13,931 nucleotides of DNA, taken from assembly GCA_003833135.1 (NCBI GenBank), contig QZLH01001814.1, positions 1 to 13,931 on the forward strand, read 5' to 3'. The DNA comes from Oehlia diaphana. Taxonomy: Eukaryota > Glomeromycota > Glomeromycetes > Glomerales > Glomeraceae. A program made the position numbers and the translations under genes. Every line of letters begins with the position of its first letter. Position 1 is the first letter of the stretch. Shown in pieces: positions 1 to 9,359 of the stretch. The notes beneath the pieces were generated by a model. The model was not told the origin of the DNA. It was given only the letters and a program-made list of their open reading frames with translations, and made no database searches.

Positions 1-1008
1 CCCCCCCCCCTGTAAGATAAGGACGCCCATAAAATAGACTGACCAATAAAACGGTAACATAGCACGTGATATTTGATAATCAATTTCATATACTTTATAG
101 ATAACTATAGGGGTGCTCTCTTATTGTGTCGAATTAAATCCTTCCTCTTGACCACTCTAACTTAACCAAGCAATTAAGCAAATACAAATTAAAATACTAT
201 TAAACCTTTCATATTAGGTTGTTGCAGAAATGTCAACGCGGTATATTTTCTAGATATATAAATTTTCATAATAAAAAAAAATCTCTCAATGTACTCAATG
301 TGTTTATTGTATCAATTAAAGTTTTTTCTTGTACAGAAAAATGTACGAAAAAATTTAACTAGCTAAAAGTTGATCGACTTATGTTGTCTACGAGTACCTC
401 TCTTGTATTGAAGGGAAGTACGGACCCTAAAAAATGAGGAGCAATTCACACCAAAGTAAATTTTCCATAAATTAATGGTACTGTATATAGTGTTTATATA
501 TTTTTATTACACTTACCTAAGTTGTATTTTTTTTTTTTTTTGTTAACTGCTGAAAATTTCGTTTTAGACATACGTATATGGTTGTCCTCATACCGAACTT
601 TGTGATTTTTAACGTGTTTATGGTATTTGCGGGTGTGCGAACCGAGAATGTTTCTCAGTCGACGTATTCTCTATACGTAAATAGTACACAGAACATATGA
701 CGTGATGACATTTTCTCTAACTTTCAAAGAAACTAACAAAAACAATGAATTTGTTTGATAAAATCTTTATAAATCGTTAATCTGCAAAGCGATATACTAT
801 ATTACAGTACTTATCTAAAACACGAGAATTCCTAATTTATACAGTGATAAATGAATTATCAAAAATAATCTTGGCTACCTTAACCGTCCTTGATATGATA
901 TGGGATATTACAGAATATATCAACAGAATTATAAATTTTAAAAAAAATTTTTTATTAAAACACTACAATCCTATATATATGTTTCTTCTCATTTAAAATC
1001 CAAATTAC
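1..1008. other. 5' edge of window, intergenic, no gene seen
   Basis: No open frame longer than about 20 codons with recognisable content is present on either strand. The stretch opens with ten C, unlike anything else in this AT-rich window, and probably marks a contig or scaffold edge. It holds a CACGTG hexamer at 63-68 and the 3' flank of the INTS2-like gene (poly(A) signal at 951-956). The rest is AT-rich spacer with homopolymer T and A runs. I see no tRNA or snRNA signature. Confidence 0.6.
951..956 (-). terminator. Candidate poly(A) signal of the INTS2-like gene
   Basis: Read on the minus strand this is AATAAA, about 53 nt downstream of the TGA stop at 1009-1011 and within a U-rich context. 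Position and sequence fit a fungal polyadenylation signal, but no transcript evidence is available. Confidence 0.45.
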
Positions 1009-4000
1009 TCATTTCTCAAATGTTATGCTTCTACCCTTAAAATTCTCTGATTTTTTTCTCTTCTTAACTTTAGATGAACTCGTGGGCTTCTCACGAACCT
1101 GTTCTAATAATTGAGCAATAAATATTTCCGATCCCCTTTTCATTCCGAACGTGATAGCATGCCCTTTATGTGGCTTGAATTTCTCTTCTAATGCTAATAA
1201 TTTAAATATCGCAATTAAAAATCATCCGCAATTATACAAATTAAAGAGAATTTTATTTTACCTCTTAATATTCGCACAATCTCACTGCGCAAATTCGGGA
1301 AGACATTAAAAATAAGGACTAAAATCGGTAAAACTTTCTTTGCCTCTTCAGATAATATCTTCTCGTTCGTTTTAAAAGAAATTTCTTTTATTTTTTCTAT
1401 TATATGATCTTTTGCAAGCTTATATCTAATAAGAATATAGACAGAACATTTAGAAATTATTCATCACTTCCGATCAAAAATGACGTAAAAATAGAGAATA
1501 TTACGTTTGTTCCATGGGCCAAACTTCGCATAATTGACTACCCAAAAATAGTCCAAACAATTGTCTTTTGTGACTAGTTTCATCTTTAATCAATTCAGGC
1601 GCGAAAATTATACACATATCTACATTAAAAATAAAATTGTTATTTTAAATGTTGGTTACTAAAAAAAACCATAAACACTTACGCATTGACTCAATTTTTC
1701 GCGTTGTCAAAGGTATTAATTCAAACGAATAACCCTCAGAATGTAGCTCCTTACATAACATCGTGTTTTCGATAAATAGCTCATGAAGAAAACTAAATGT
1801 TATGTTTCTAATTTCTTCCAATACATCTATTAAATAAAGAATTAATTCATTTCTTCAAATATATATTAATATACTAATGTTGTTGTTATTATTGTACCGG
1901 AATTATCTTTTAGTTTAGTTTCGCAAACTTCAAGTAACATTTTCATCAATGAAATCTCTTGAACTAGTATCAATTTATCCATCTTTTCGGGTGTAACCCG
2001 ATCCTAATAAATAAATAATATAAATAATATTATTCTAATAAACAAGAGTTATAAACTGATTCAATATTTATAAGGAATTACCTTCAAATATTCATTTTCA
2101 TCTTGTTGCAATCGACTTAACCTAGATCGGGAACCTTTCATAAAAAATTTTAAAACCTAAAAAAAAAAATAAATTTCGTAAATATAGCAAGCTAGCCAAT
2201 TGCTTAAGAATAATATAATCTATTAAATACCTTAATAAAAATTTTAAAAATTGAGGGACATCTAAAGACTTGAGGGTCACAGCGTATAACCAGTAATGGA
2301 TCCATCATAAGCTGTAATTCCGTAAATCTAAAATTTAAAGCTAAATAAGCTTGTACACAAACAATCAATCATTATTTAATAAAATAACCACCTTATTCCC
2401 TGATCTTCTTGTCCTCTAGTTGCGTTTATAAATAATAGCGATGCCTCATGAGGACTCTTACTATAAAGCAATAACCAAATTTGGTAGACAGATTGTATTA
2501 TTCTAGGATTCCCCCTATACGTATAAGAGTTAAATTTTCTTAGTTGAGAGTAAAAAGATCTAAAAACATAACAAATCAGATACAAACTGATGAATTATTC
2601 TCGGTAATAAATCTAGTATAAGTTGATTACAATGAATTAACAAATCTTCCGGTTCCATAGATTCCAAAGTTTTCAAGGCTAAATTATCGAATCAAGAATG
2701 TATTAAATATTATCATGTACATTTTTATAAATAATACCTTCAATACATTCAAAAAAGAATACCAGATATAGACACTTCCGGGTTTTCCGTTAAATTTGAA
2801 ATGATTAATTGTACAAAATTTTTAACAACTGATTGATTCTGCCTCGAAGACCTATTAAACAATATAATGAAAATTGAATACCTATTCTTCAAATAGCAGA
2901 CAAGTAAAAGAATTAATAATTACTTCGACAAGCGATCTTCTTCGGTCAGGAGGTTTTCAATGTCAAAAATTTCGGGATAATTTGAGGCAACGAGCCCAAG
3001 AAGTTCAGGATAAATATTACGATATGCAAGCCCATTGTCACATTTTTCCGATTCAATTAGTATTCTTCGAACAGGAATTGATTCCATAAGATCCGAAGCA
3101 TAAGGTAAATTGGAAGAGTAAACTATCAAAATTTGGTCAATAATAATTTTTGATTCATATTTTAAAGCTTCTAAGTTTGATTTTACGCATACTTGTTTTT
3201 TGTAATGATGCTTGACCTCCAATCGACTTTCGTTCTCTTGCAAATGTATTAAATTGGAGAACATAATAAAATAAAAGAATATGCGCTGGGGAAATTTTGT
3301 CAATTCTCTCTCGGAAAAATGTGAAGATATAAAGTTCCGGAATCTTTGTCATGGGAGTTGGATAAGCTGAATATGCAATCCCATAATCGAATATGCTATA
3401 TAAAATAGGTAAATATTTTAATCATTGATTTTTTTTTAAGTATATTACCGCAATAATTAAAGGAAATCTAACCAAGAAGCATATGTCTTAATTAAGGGTC
3501 CCAACTGAGAGTGGATTGGAGTTGTCGCTTGTGTTATTTGTCGTATTATCCAAGGTCTTAAGTCTGTCTTACCTTTATGAAATACTCCACCTTTTAACAT
3601 TACGTAAACGACATTAAAAGCAATATCGCTCGGGTCTTTTGCTAGCTACATAAGTGAAGGAATAATTAAGAAATATATGTGTGAATAATTTAAATCATTC
3701 CTTAAATGAAAAGATCTTTTACATTTAAATACAAATTGAAACTTACTCCCAACCCATCAAAAGTATCCGGTTCTATTTCCAAAGCACTCTTAGCTAATGT
3801 TACTTCAGAGAAAAGGGTATCCTTCGTAGCGATTCTTAACTCAACTAATCCATAACCGGCTAAAAAAATTGATATAATAATTAATTCGCGAATTTACTAT
3901 TTGTACAAAATTATACATACATATTTCAACATCCATGGCTAAAGTCGAAACACACAATTTTGATATTTGATCGAGTTGATTTGCTCGGAAAAAGTAAGCA

Positions 4001-6109
4001 AATATCAAGAATAACTGCGTATTACGAGGATTAACTATTCTGGCAAAGGAACTTACAAGTAATAACTGGGTAAAAGATGATAAATTTGTTAAAAAAACAT
4101 TCAAATAAGAAAATTAGAACAAGAATATTTCATTTACCCTGTTCGTTTTAATCAACATTTCAGAACATAATAGCAGAAAACATAAACATAATTTCTTAAG
4201 CCTGTGGGTTAAAAAAAAAAAAAAAGTTAATCGAGAAAGGTAAATTAATAAAATTAAAATTAATAAAAGGGACAGTGTTAAAAAATTCATACCTGTCTGA
4301 TCCAGCATGATCTATGACTGTTAAGCAAACTTCTAAATCGCTTGGATCAAAGTTTACTTTGAAAAAATGCACGAATCCGCAAATTATCCGCATTAATATA
4401 CACAGTCTTGCTCGATGATGGGATAATGGCTGTTGTACATTATTCTATAATTAAATAAAAAAGAAATAAATTTGAACCAGGAACTATTGAACTAACGTTA
4501 GAACACGAATTGAATCTGTTTATATTACCACACAGTTGCGCAAGGTTCCAAATAAGACAGTTTTTAATTCGTTTATTAAACTCTGCGGTATTTGTTGTGA
4601 TGTTATCCACTTAGGATTTCGTGACAAAATACCTTCAAGACATAGTACCTAGGAATAAAGTGAAATTATGAATAAGAGAAGTTAAACCCCTAAAAAAAAA
4701 TATATCGTAAAACACATACGATGTCTGAACAAATGATCGTAAATCTTAACACAACTTCTGGCAGTATCTTTAAATCTATCAATTTAAGTCGCATGTTAAA
4801 GGCGTGATGTGTTGCAAGATTAACCATAGTATACAACATGTTTCTTTATATAAGGAAGTATAAATTAATATTATAATCATTGAAATCGAGATAAAAAAAA
4901 AAAATATTTTTTAATGACAAACTTGATGCGCTCTTTATATTTAAATGGAAAATATTTGTGAACTTGTAAAATAATATCTGTGATCTAAAGAATATTAAAA
5001 TAATTGTGAGAAAAAAAAAAGCTTATAAAGTCTTGGTTATAAGTGCATATTATTTACTTTATGAAACATTTGCGGGTTATTGGCGACTAAACATTTAATC
5101 AAATCATCACAATTATTTAAAAGAGGTAAGGCGCGAATTACATCCTACTTACAAATCACAGGAAAAAAAAATAATTGAATAAAAAAGGAATTAATTTATT
5201 AAAAATAACTACCAAACTATAACTACTCACCTCATAGGTAATCCCAAGCTCTATCGGTTTCCAAATATACAATATTATTGGCAAATAATAATCGATATTA
5301 CTAAAAGATTCTTTCTTGAGATTTTGCAAAAATCTATTCGCATGTAAGGTATCACAGCATTTCTGAACACTCATTGGGGTTTGTTCGTACTTCGCTTTTG
5401 CTAATATTACGAGGTCGGACAAATCCCGTAAAATTAGTCTAGAAATTATATTTATTGATTTATCAATAAGCAATAACAATCAATTATATATAATAAAATA
5501 AGTTATATGTCTACTTTAAAATAAGTTCGTGATCATTATAACCGGACGTATGAGTTTGATTCTGGGGCACTATTTTTCCCTTTATACAAAAAAATATATA
5601 TTATAAAATTAAACAACATCAATTTACCAAATAATTCTAAAGATACTTTTCTCCATACCTCTGATATAACATCCAATAATGTTTGGTTTTGGCTTATTTG
5701 TCTTTCTACGTCTCTGATCAAATCATCTCTGTTTATTGTTGTTAGAATATTCTTTATTAACTCAACCTAAAAAAAATTTGTATATTCTTTCTTAGTTAAT
5801 ATCTACAAAAGTAACAAACAATTTATTACCTTATCAATATTTGCTATTTGTAATAACTATGAAAATTATTTTTTACCTGAGTATAATTTGCTTTTAAAAA
5901 AGAAACTTCATCAAGTGTGTAATATTTCAGAATGTAAGGTAAGAAAAGCTCATATTTCTGCAAAAAAACTATGATCAACAACATGTATGAGTAAGATATA
6001 TTACTTTTAACAAAAATTATTATACCAGGTTGGGCCTCTGTATTACACAACCTCCATTTTCAAGATATTTGAAGGTTTCAACAATTGCCGCATCGCTAAT
6101 AGAAGACAT
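1009..6109 (-). CDS. INTS2: Integrator complex subunit 2 (INTS2) homologue, 26 exons
   Basis: Integrator cuts nascent RNA polymerase II transcripts (snRNA 3' ends, early termination) in the nucleus; INTS2 is a helical-repeat scaffold subunit. Exons, all minus strand: 6109-6026, 5957-5877, 5766-5628, 5579-5543, 5438-5231, 5144-5058, 4984-4923, 4843-4720, 4648-4529, 4444-4293, 4201-4138, 4065-3921, 3859-3747, 3645-3473, 3395-3217, 3170-2924, 2851-2763, 2678-2588, 2514-2392, 2327-2231, 2156-2082, 2003-1898, 1826-1683, 1619-1505, 1425-1262, 1193-1009. They total 3,204 nt, giving 1,067 aa (the animal protein is about 1,200). Segments I recognise from the family: YFFRANQLDQI (about 410), IHSQLGPLI (about 515), DLMESIPVRRILI with LVASNYPEIF (615-660), GNPRIIQSVYQIW (732-744), MMDPLLVIRCDPQVFRCP (about 780-797), GYSFELIPLT and SMHMCIIFAPELI (895-925). 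The C-terminal KVKKRKK (1048-1054) resembles a nuclear localisation signal. The ATG follows an in-frame TAA at 6118-6116. All introns are GT-AG, 46-110 nt. Least certain are the edges of the 46- and 48-nt introns and the acceptor at 2852. The family call is firm. Confidence 0.88.
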
Positions 6110-6139
6110 TGTTAATTATTTCGATACTAAATTTTAGTC

Positions 6140-6183
6140 TTATATATGTCATGTGATGGCTTTTGCGTTCGTTAGCTGATTGG
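6140..6183 (-). promoter_or_regulatory. CCAAT plus TATA-like pair upstream of INTS2-like start
   Basis: On the minus strand CCAAT reads at 6183-6179, 70 nt before the ATG, and TATATAA at 6146-6140, about 31-37 nt before it. The order and roughly 35-nt spacing fit a core promoter. If the TATA is used, the 5' UTR would be very short. This rests on motif position only. Confidence 0.4.
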
Positions 6184-6221
6184 TTATTGATAATCTTAGC
6201 ACAACTGCGAGCACGATTTGT

Positions 6222-6229
6222 TTACGTAA
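6222..6229. promoter_or_regulatory. TTACGTAA palindrome, possible bZIP site
   Basis: This is a perfect 8-nt palindrome in the divergent promoter. TTACGTAA is a known target type of fungal bZIP factors of the Yap/CREB kind. A site of this length can occur by chance in AT-rich DNA, so the role is only a suggestion. Confidence 0.25.
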
Positions 6230-6253
6230 TAAATAAAAAATTTAAATGTTGTA

Positions 6254-6283
6254 CGAACCATTTTTTTCGAACCATTTTTTTTT
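6254..6283 (+). repeat. Tandem 14-nt repeat CGAACCATTTTTTT, two copies
   Basis: The unit at 6254-6267 is repeated exactly at 6268-6281, and the second copy has two further T. It lies in the divergent promoter about 145 nt from the INTS2-like start. It may be a slippage duplication or a doubled binding site; nothing more can be said from the sequence. Confidence 0.6.
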
Positions 6284-6584
6284 CTTTTGGGGAAAATAGA
6301 TATTCAGGCTGCAGCATTCCCATTGGCACAAAATGAATTAGCGTCAATCAGTCAAACGTGGTAAGACGGTATCAATGATTTACATAGCATCGAATACTCA
6401 TCGGATTAAAACTTTTCTTGAAATTTTACCCCAAAAAAATGCTACCCCAAATTTTGGTAATGTTTGCATTAAAATCAGGTGTCGACAAAATAATTTTGTA
6501 ACCTTAGGAGAAAACGGTTATAAAGAAAGAAAAGTCACACAACATTACAATCTTTTAGCTCAGTATTATTATCGATCTCTTTGG

Positions 6585-6592
6585 TATATAAA
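6585..6592 (+). promoter_or_regulatory. TATA-box candidate of TMEM135-like gene
   Basis: TATATAAA lies 76 nt upstream of the ATG at 6668, so initiation about 30 nt downstream would leave a 5' UTR near 45-50 nt. A nine-codon upstream open frame (ATG at 6593, stop ending at 6622) begins right after the box and would be transcribed only if initiation were earlier. Confidence 0.4.
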
Positions 6593-6667
6593 ATGGCTTA
6601 TTTGTTCTCATCCCACATGTAGAAAATCATTTTTTTTTCATGTTTTTTTTAACCGCACGATTTGCCT

Positions 6668-8553
6668 ATGATGTCACATATTGTAACTCGAGAAGATGTA
6701 AATGCAGCATTATCTAATAAAGACCATCAAAACAAACCAAATACAATTAAAAAGATTATTTTGCACTCCATTATTGGAGGTCTTGGTATGTTTCAGCGTT
6801 TATTATTTGTGTATTTATATTGATAGTGAATTAAGTATTTGCAAAAAAAATTAGAATCATATGCAAAGGCGCATGGTATTCGTGGGGGTGTAAATTTCCT
6901 GTTAAATTTACTAACAGTATTCCGGAAAAGGTATTTGATGTTCTTGGAAAATTTTTAAAGTTGCGTGAAGATTTGTGTAACACAAATTTCTTTATAGAAA
7001 AGGATCTATATATTATGCGTTTATCCATGGATTTTTCGGAATGGACGCCGTGCGATTTGGCGTGGGTTTTGGTGGATTTTCATTTTTATGGAAGCTTATT
7101 AATAATGGATTGCGGTATATTCGAAAAAAAGATGATCATTGGAATGGATTAATTGCCGGTATTTTACCTTTAAAGCTTTCAATGATATTTAATGTTCAAA
7201 TTGTGAGATGTACGAACATTTTGTAGGTTTTATTGCCGGTACATCGATATTGGCAGAAAAACGCGAGAGAAGAATTTCTATTGCGCAACAACTATTTGTT
7301 CGGTTAGTCTAATGGTTCCTTGTTCTGTTGTTCTGCGCCTTTGATTTCATTTATATATTTCTTTTCAAATTCAAATTCAGTGCATTACAAGCTGTTTATA
7401 ATGCAGGTAGCGCGCGTGAATATTTTCGAATTCCTCATGGGGATTCCTTAATATTCATTATATCGACTGCACAAGTTCTTTATGCATATACGGTATTAAT
7501 ATTTTAATATTAAACAATTATCCTCATTATGTTAGACCTTGACAAAAAATTTTTTTTTGTAGATGCGACCTACCACTATACCAAAAGACTTCTTGAATTT
7601 TATGATAGCTACTGCACGTGTTCCAAAAGAAACATTGAATATTAATCTATCATTGAGAAAAGGGTTACCTTTAAATAATGATGATGCGATTAACCTCGTT
7701 AAAAAATTTAGTGGAACGAAGAATGCCCTTGAGATAGCTTCGAATTTACCTCCACGACCTGTTGCAATTCCCTGGTAAATTTAAATAATATTGACATTTT
7801 TTTGGTTTATATTAAAATTCTTGTTGACGCGTATCTTTTTTAGTGAGCTTATACATCCTCAATTCGATTCTTGTATATATACAAACATTGAGCGGTTTTA
7901 TCAAGTTTTTAGAAACATTGCACCAGTATATGCCACACTTAATTTTGTTCCAATGATAGCATTCAAATTAGCACAATTGACTGAAGAGTATGTTTTACTT
8001 ATATAATTAATCTCTTTTTTTAAATTTATGTGAAATTTTCTCATTATTTTCCCTCTTCTTATTAGTCCCATGGCGCTTATTAAAAAAAGCATGTTTAACA
8101 CGATTCGGTCAAGCACTTTTATATCTACTTTTGTAGCAAGTTATCAAACACAAATATGCTTTCATCGCAACATGATTAAAATTTTCAATTTGAAATGGGA
8201 TTCTAAATACTTGTACTGGCTGGCTGGGCTTAATTCAGCATTTACAATTTTAATCGAAAATAGAAATACGAGAGTTAATTTAGCTTTATATGTATTACCC
8301 AAAGCCGCAGAATCCTGGTATAAAATTATGTGTCAAAGAAATTGGATATTTGAATTACATGAAACAGCGGATGTATGGTTCTTTTCTTTAGCAATGAGTA
8401 TAATTATGGTAAGTAGAAATTTTATTTCAGGATTTGTATAGAATTAAATGTTAATCAAAATTAAAAATTTAATAGGCTGCTTATCAACATGAACCCGAAA
8501 TTTTAAATCCAATGGTTAAAACTATTATACGAAGATTTTTCGGATATAACTAA
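6668..8553 (+). CDS. TMEM135: TMEM135 / PMP24-like (Tim17 superfamily) membrane protein, nine exons
   Basis: Exons: 6668-6785, 6855-6930, 6998-7158, 7227-7302, 7381-7492, 7563-7774, 7844-7987, 8066-8408, 8476-8553. They total 1,320 nt, giving 439 aa. All introns are GT-AG and 67-78 nt. An in-frame TAA at 6650-6652 limits the start to ATG 6668 or the next codon, ATG 6671. Residues 44-65 (AHGIRGGVNFLLNLL and on) begin the conserved part. Residues 80-100 (MDAVRFGVGFGGFSFLWKLI), 113-129 (WNGLIAGFIAGTSILAE), 283-297, 317-328 and 351-364 (WLAGLNSAFTILIE) are hydrophobic, Gly-rich membrane segments. The 113-144 module recurs at 351-382, as in TMEM135 proteins. Animal TMEM135 is linked to peroxisomes, mitochondrial dynamics and lipid or sterol handling, and shares ancestry with the peroxisomal protein PMP24; a peroxisomal or mitochondrial membrane location here is inferred. 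The animal Cys-rich N-terminal region is missing, as I expect for fungal members. The exact substrate is unknown. Confidence 0.88.
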
Positions 8554-8698
8554 AAAAACTTCAAAGTTACCGGTATATGCTTTATAATATGAAAACAAAT
8601 TAAGAATTTACAATTACTATAGGAGTTTCTTTTTAAGAAAAAAAAACTTATATATAATGTAAGTTTTACTTCAAAATCATTTCGTTTATAATCAAAAA

Positions 8699-8704
8699 AA
8701 TAAA
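8699..8704 (+). terminator. Candidate poly(A) signal of the TMEM135-like gene
   Basis: AATAAA lies 146 nt after the TAA stop (8551-8553) in an A/T-rich 3' flank. It is the first exact AATAAA I see downstream of the stop. Usage is unproven. Confidence 0.4.
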
Positions 8705-9339
8705 ATTTTACGTGATATTATTTAAAATCTTTTATTTGCTTCTAATTAGATTTCGAAAAAATTACTTTCACCGATAGGATACTTTCAAATTGCTTTATTT
8801 ATAAGTTGTTTATAATTTTATGGAATGTTTAAATAATATTAATTTTATGTTTATGAATCAAAACTTTAACATTAGTTTTGCAAGAATAATAAACTGCATG
8901 ATTGAAGGATATATTTAACAAATAATTGATTATTAGGTATCTTTTTTTATTGAATAATTTTTTAACCTATTAATGAAAAAAATATATGTATATAATTAAA
9001 AAAGAAGAATTTAAAATTTATAAAGAAAGCTCATACCTCATTTGATATTTTTGAAAAAAATGGCTATCGATAATATTCGATATAATTTGTTGGCAATGAT
9101 GGCTATTGGATAAATTGGACTTATAAAGACTTCGATCGGACTATTCATTCATTAAGCATGACCAAAACTACTTGTCGATTAAATATTGTAGTTTCCATTT
9201 AGTTGCGATTCTTTCGCCTGAACCTGGCAGTTGTTACACGATGGCAGAACAAGAGCTTGTGAAACATACAATATAAATATTTTTTTTTTCTTAAAAAATA
9301 ATATAAAAGGAAGGCATTGTGGCATTCATTCATTTACTG

Positions 9340-9359
9340 TTTAGTTTAGTTTAGTTTAG
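9340..9359 (+). repeat. (TTTAG)4 microsatellite
   Basis: Four exact copies of TTTAG followed by TTG. It is a short pentanucleotide array, not a telomere repeat (fungal telomeres are usually TTAGGG). Slippage origin is likely. Confidence 0.8.

Larger units (their letters stand above)
6110..6667. promoter_or_regulatory. Shared divergent promoter region of INTS2-like and TMEM135-like genes
   Basis: These 558 nt separate the two start codons, which point away from each other. A CCAAT and TATA pair sits close to the INTS2-like start, and a TATATAAA sits 76 nt before the TMEM135-like start. Between them are a TTACGTAA palindrome, a tandem CGAACCATTTTTTT and a second ATTGG (6322-6326). A 98-codon open frame on the plus strand (6375-6671) lies wholly inside but shows no recognisable protein. 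The layout suggests a bidirectional promoter; no regulator can be named. Confidence 0.6.

Noticed and set aside
2920..3303. 127-codon minus-strand open frame taken as a gene by itself
   Set aside because: Only its second half (from 3170) is conserved INTS2 sequence, exon 16 of the larger gene. The first half is exon 15 in the wrong frame plus intron.
5767..5876. Extra micro-exon inside the 110-nt second intron of the INTS2-like gene (AAG followed by GTAATAAA)
   Set aside because: The possible exon is 14 nt and would break the frame; the first part-intron would be only about 33 nt.
6375..6671. 98-codon plus-strand open frame in the divergent promoter
   Set aside because: It overlaps the TMEM135-like start by 4 nt in another frame, contains the TATA box and a uORF, has no recognisable motif, and its composition resembles translated AT-rich spacer.
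8070..8441. 123-codon plus-strand open frame as a separate gene
   Set aside because: It is exon 8 of the TMEM135-like gene plus part of the next intron; the ATG is an internal Met (residue 302).
9061..9277. Possible small genes with ATG after A-runs or a TATAAAG motif (17, 14 and 11 codons)
   Set aside because: All are too short, none has splice sites that would extend it, and none is recognisable.
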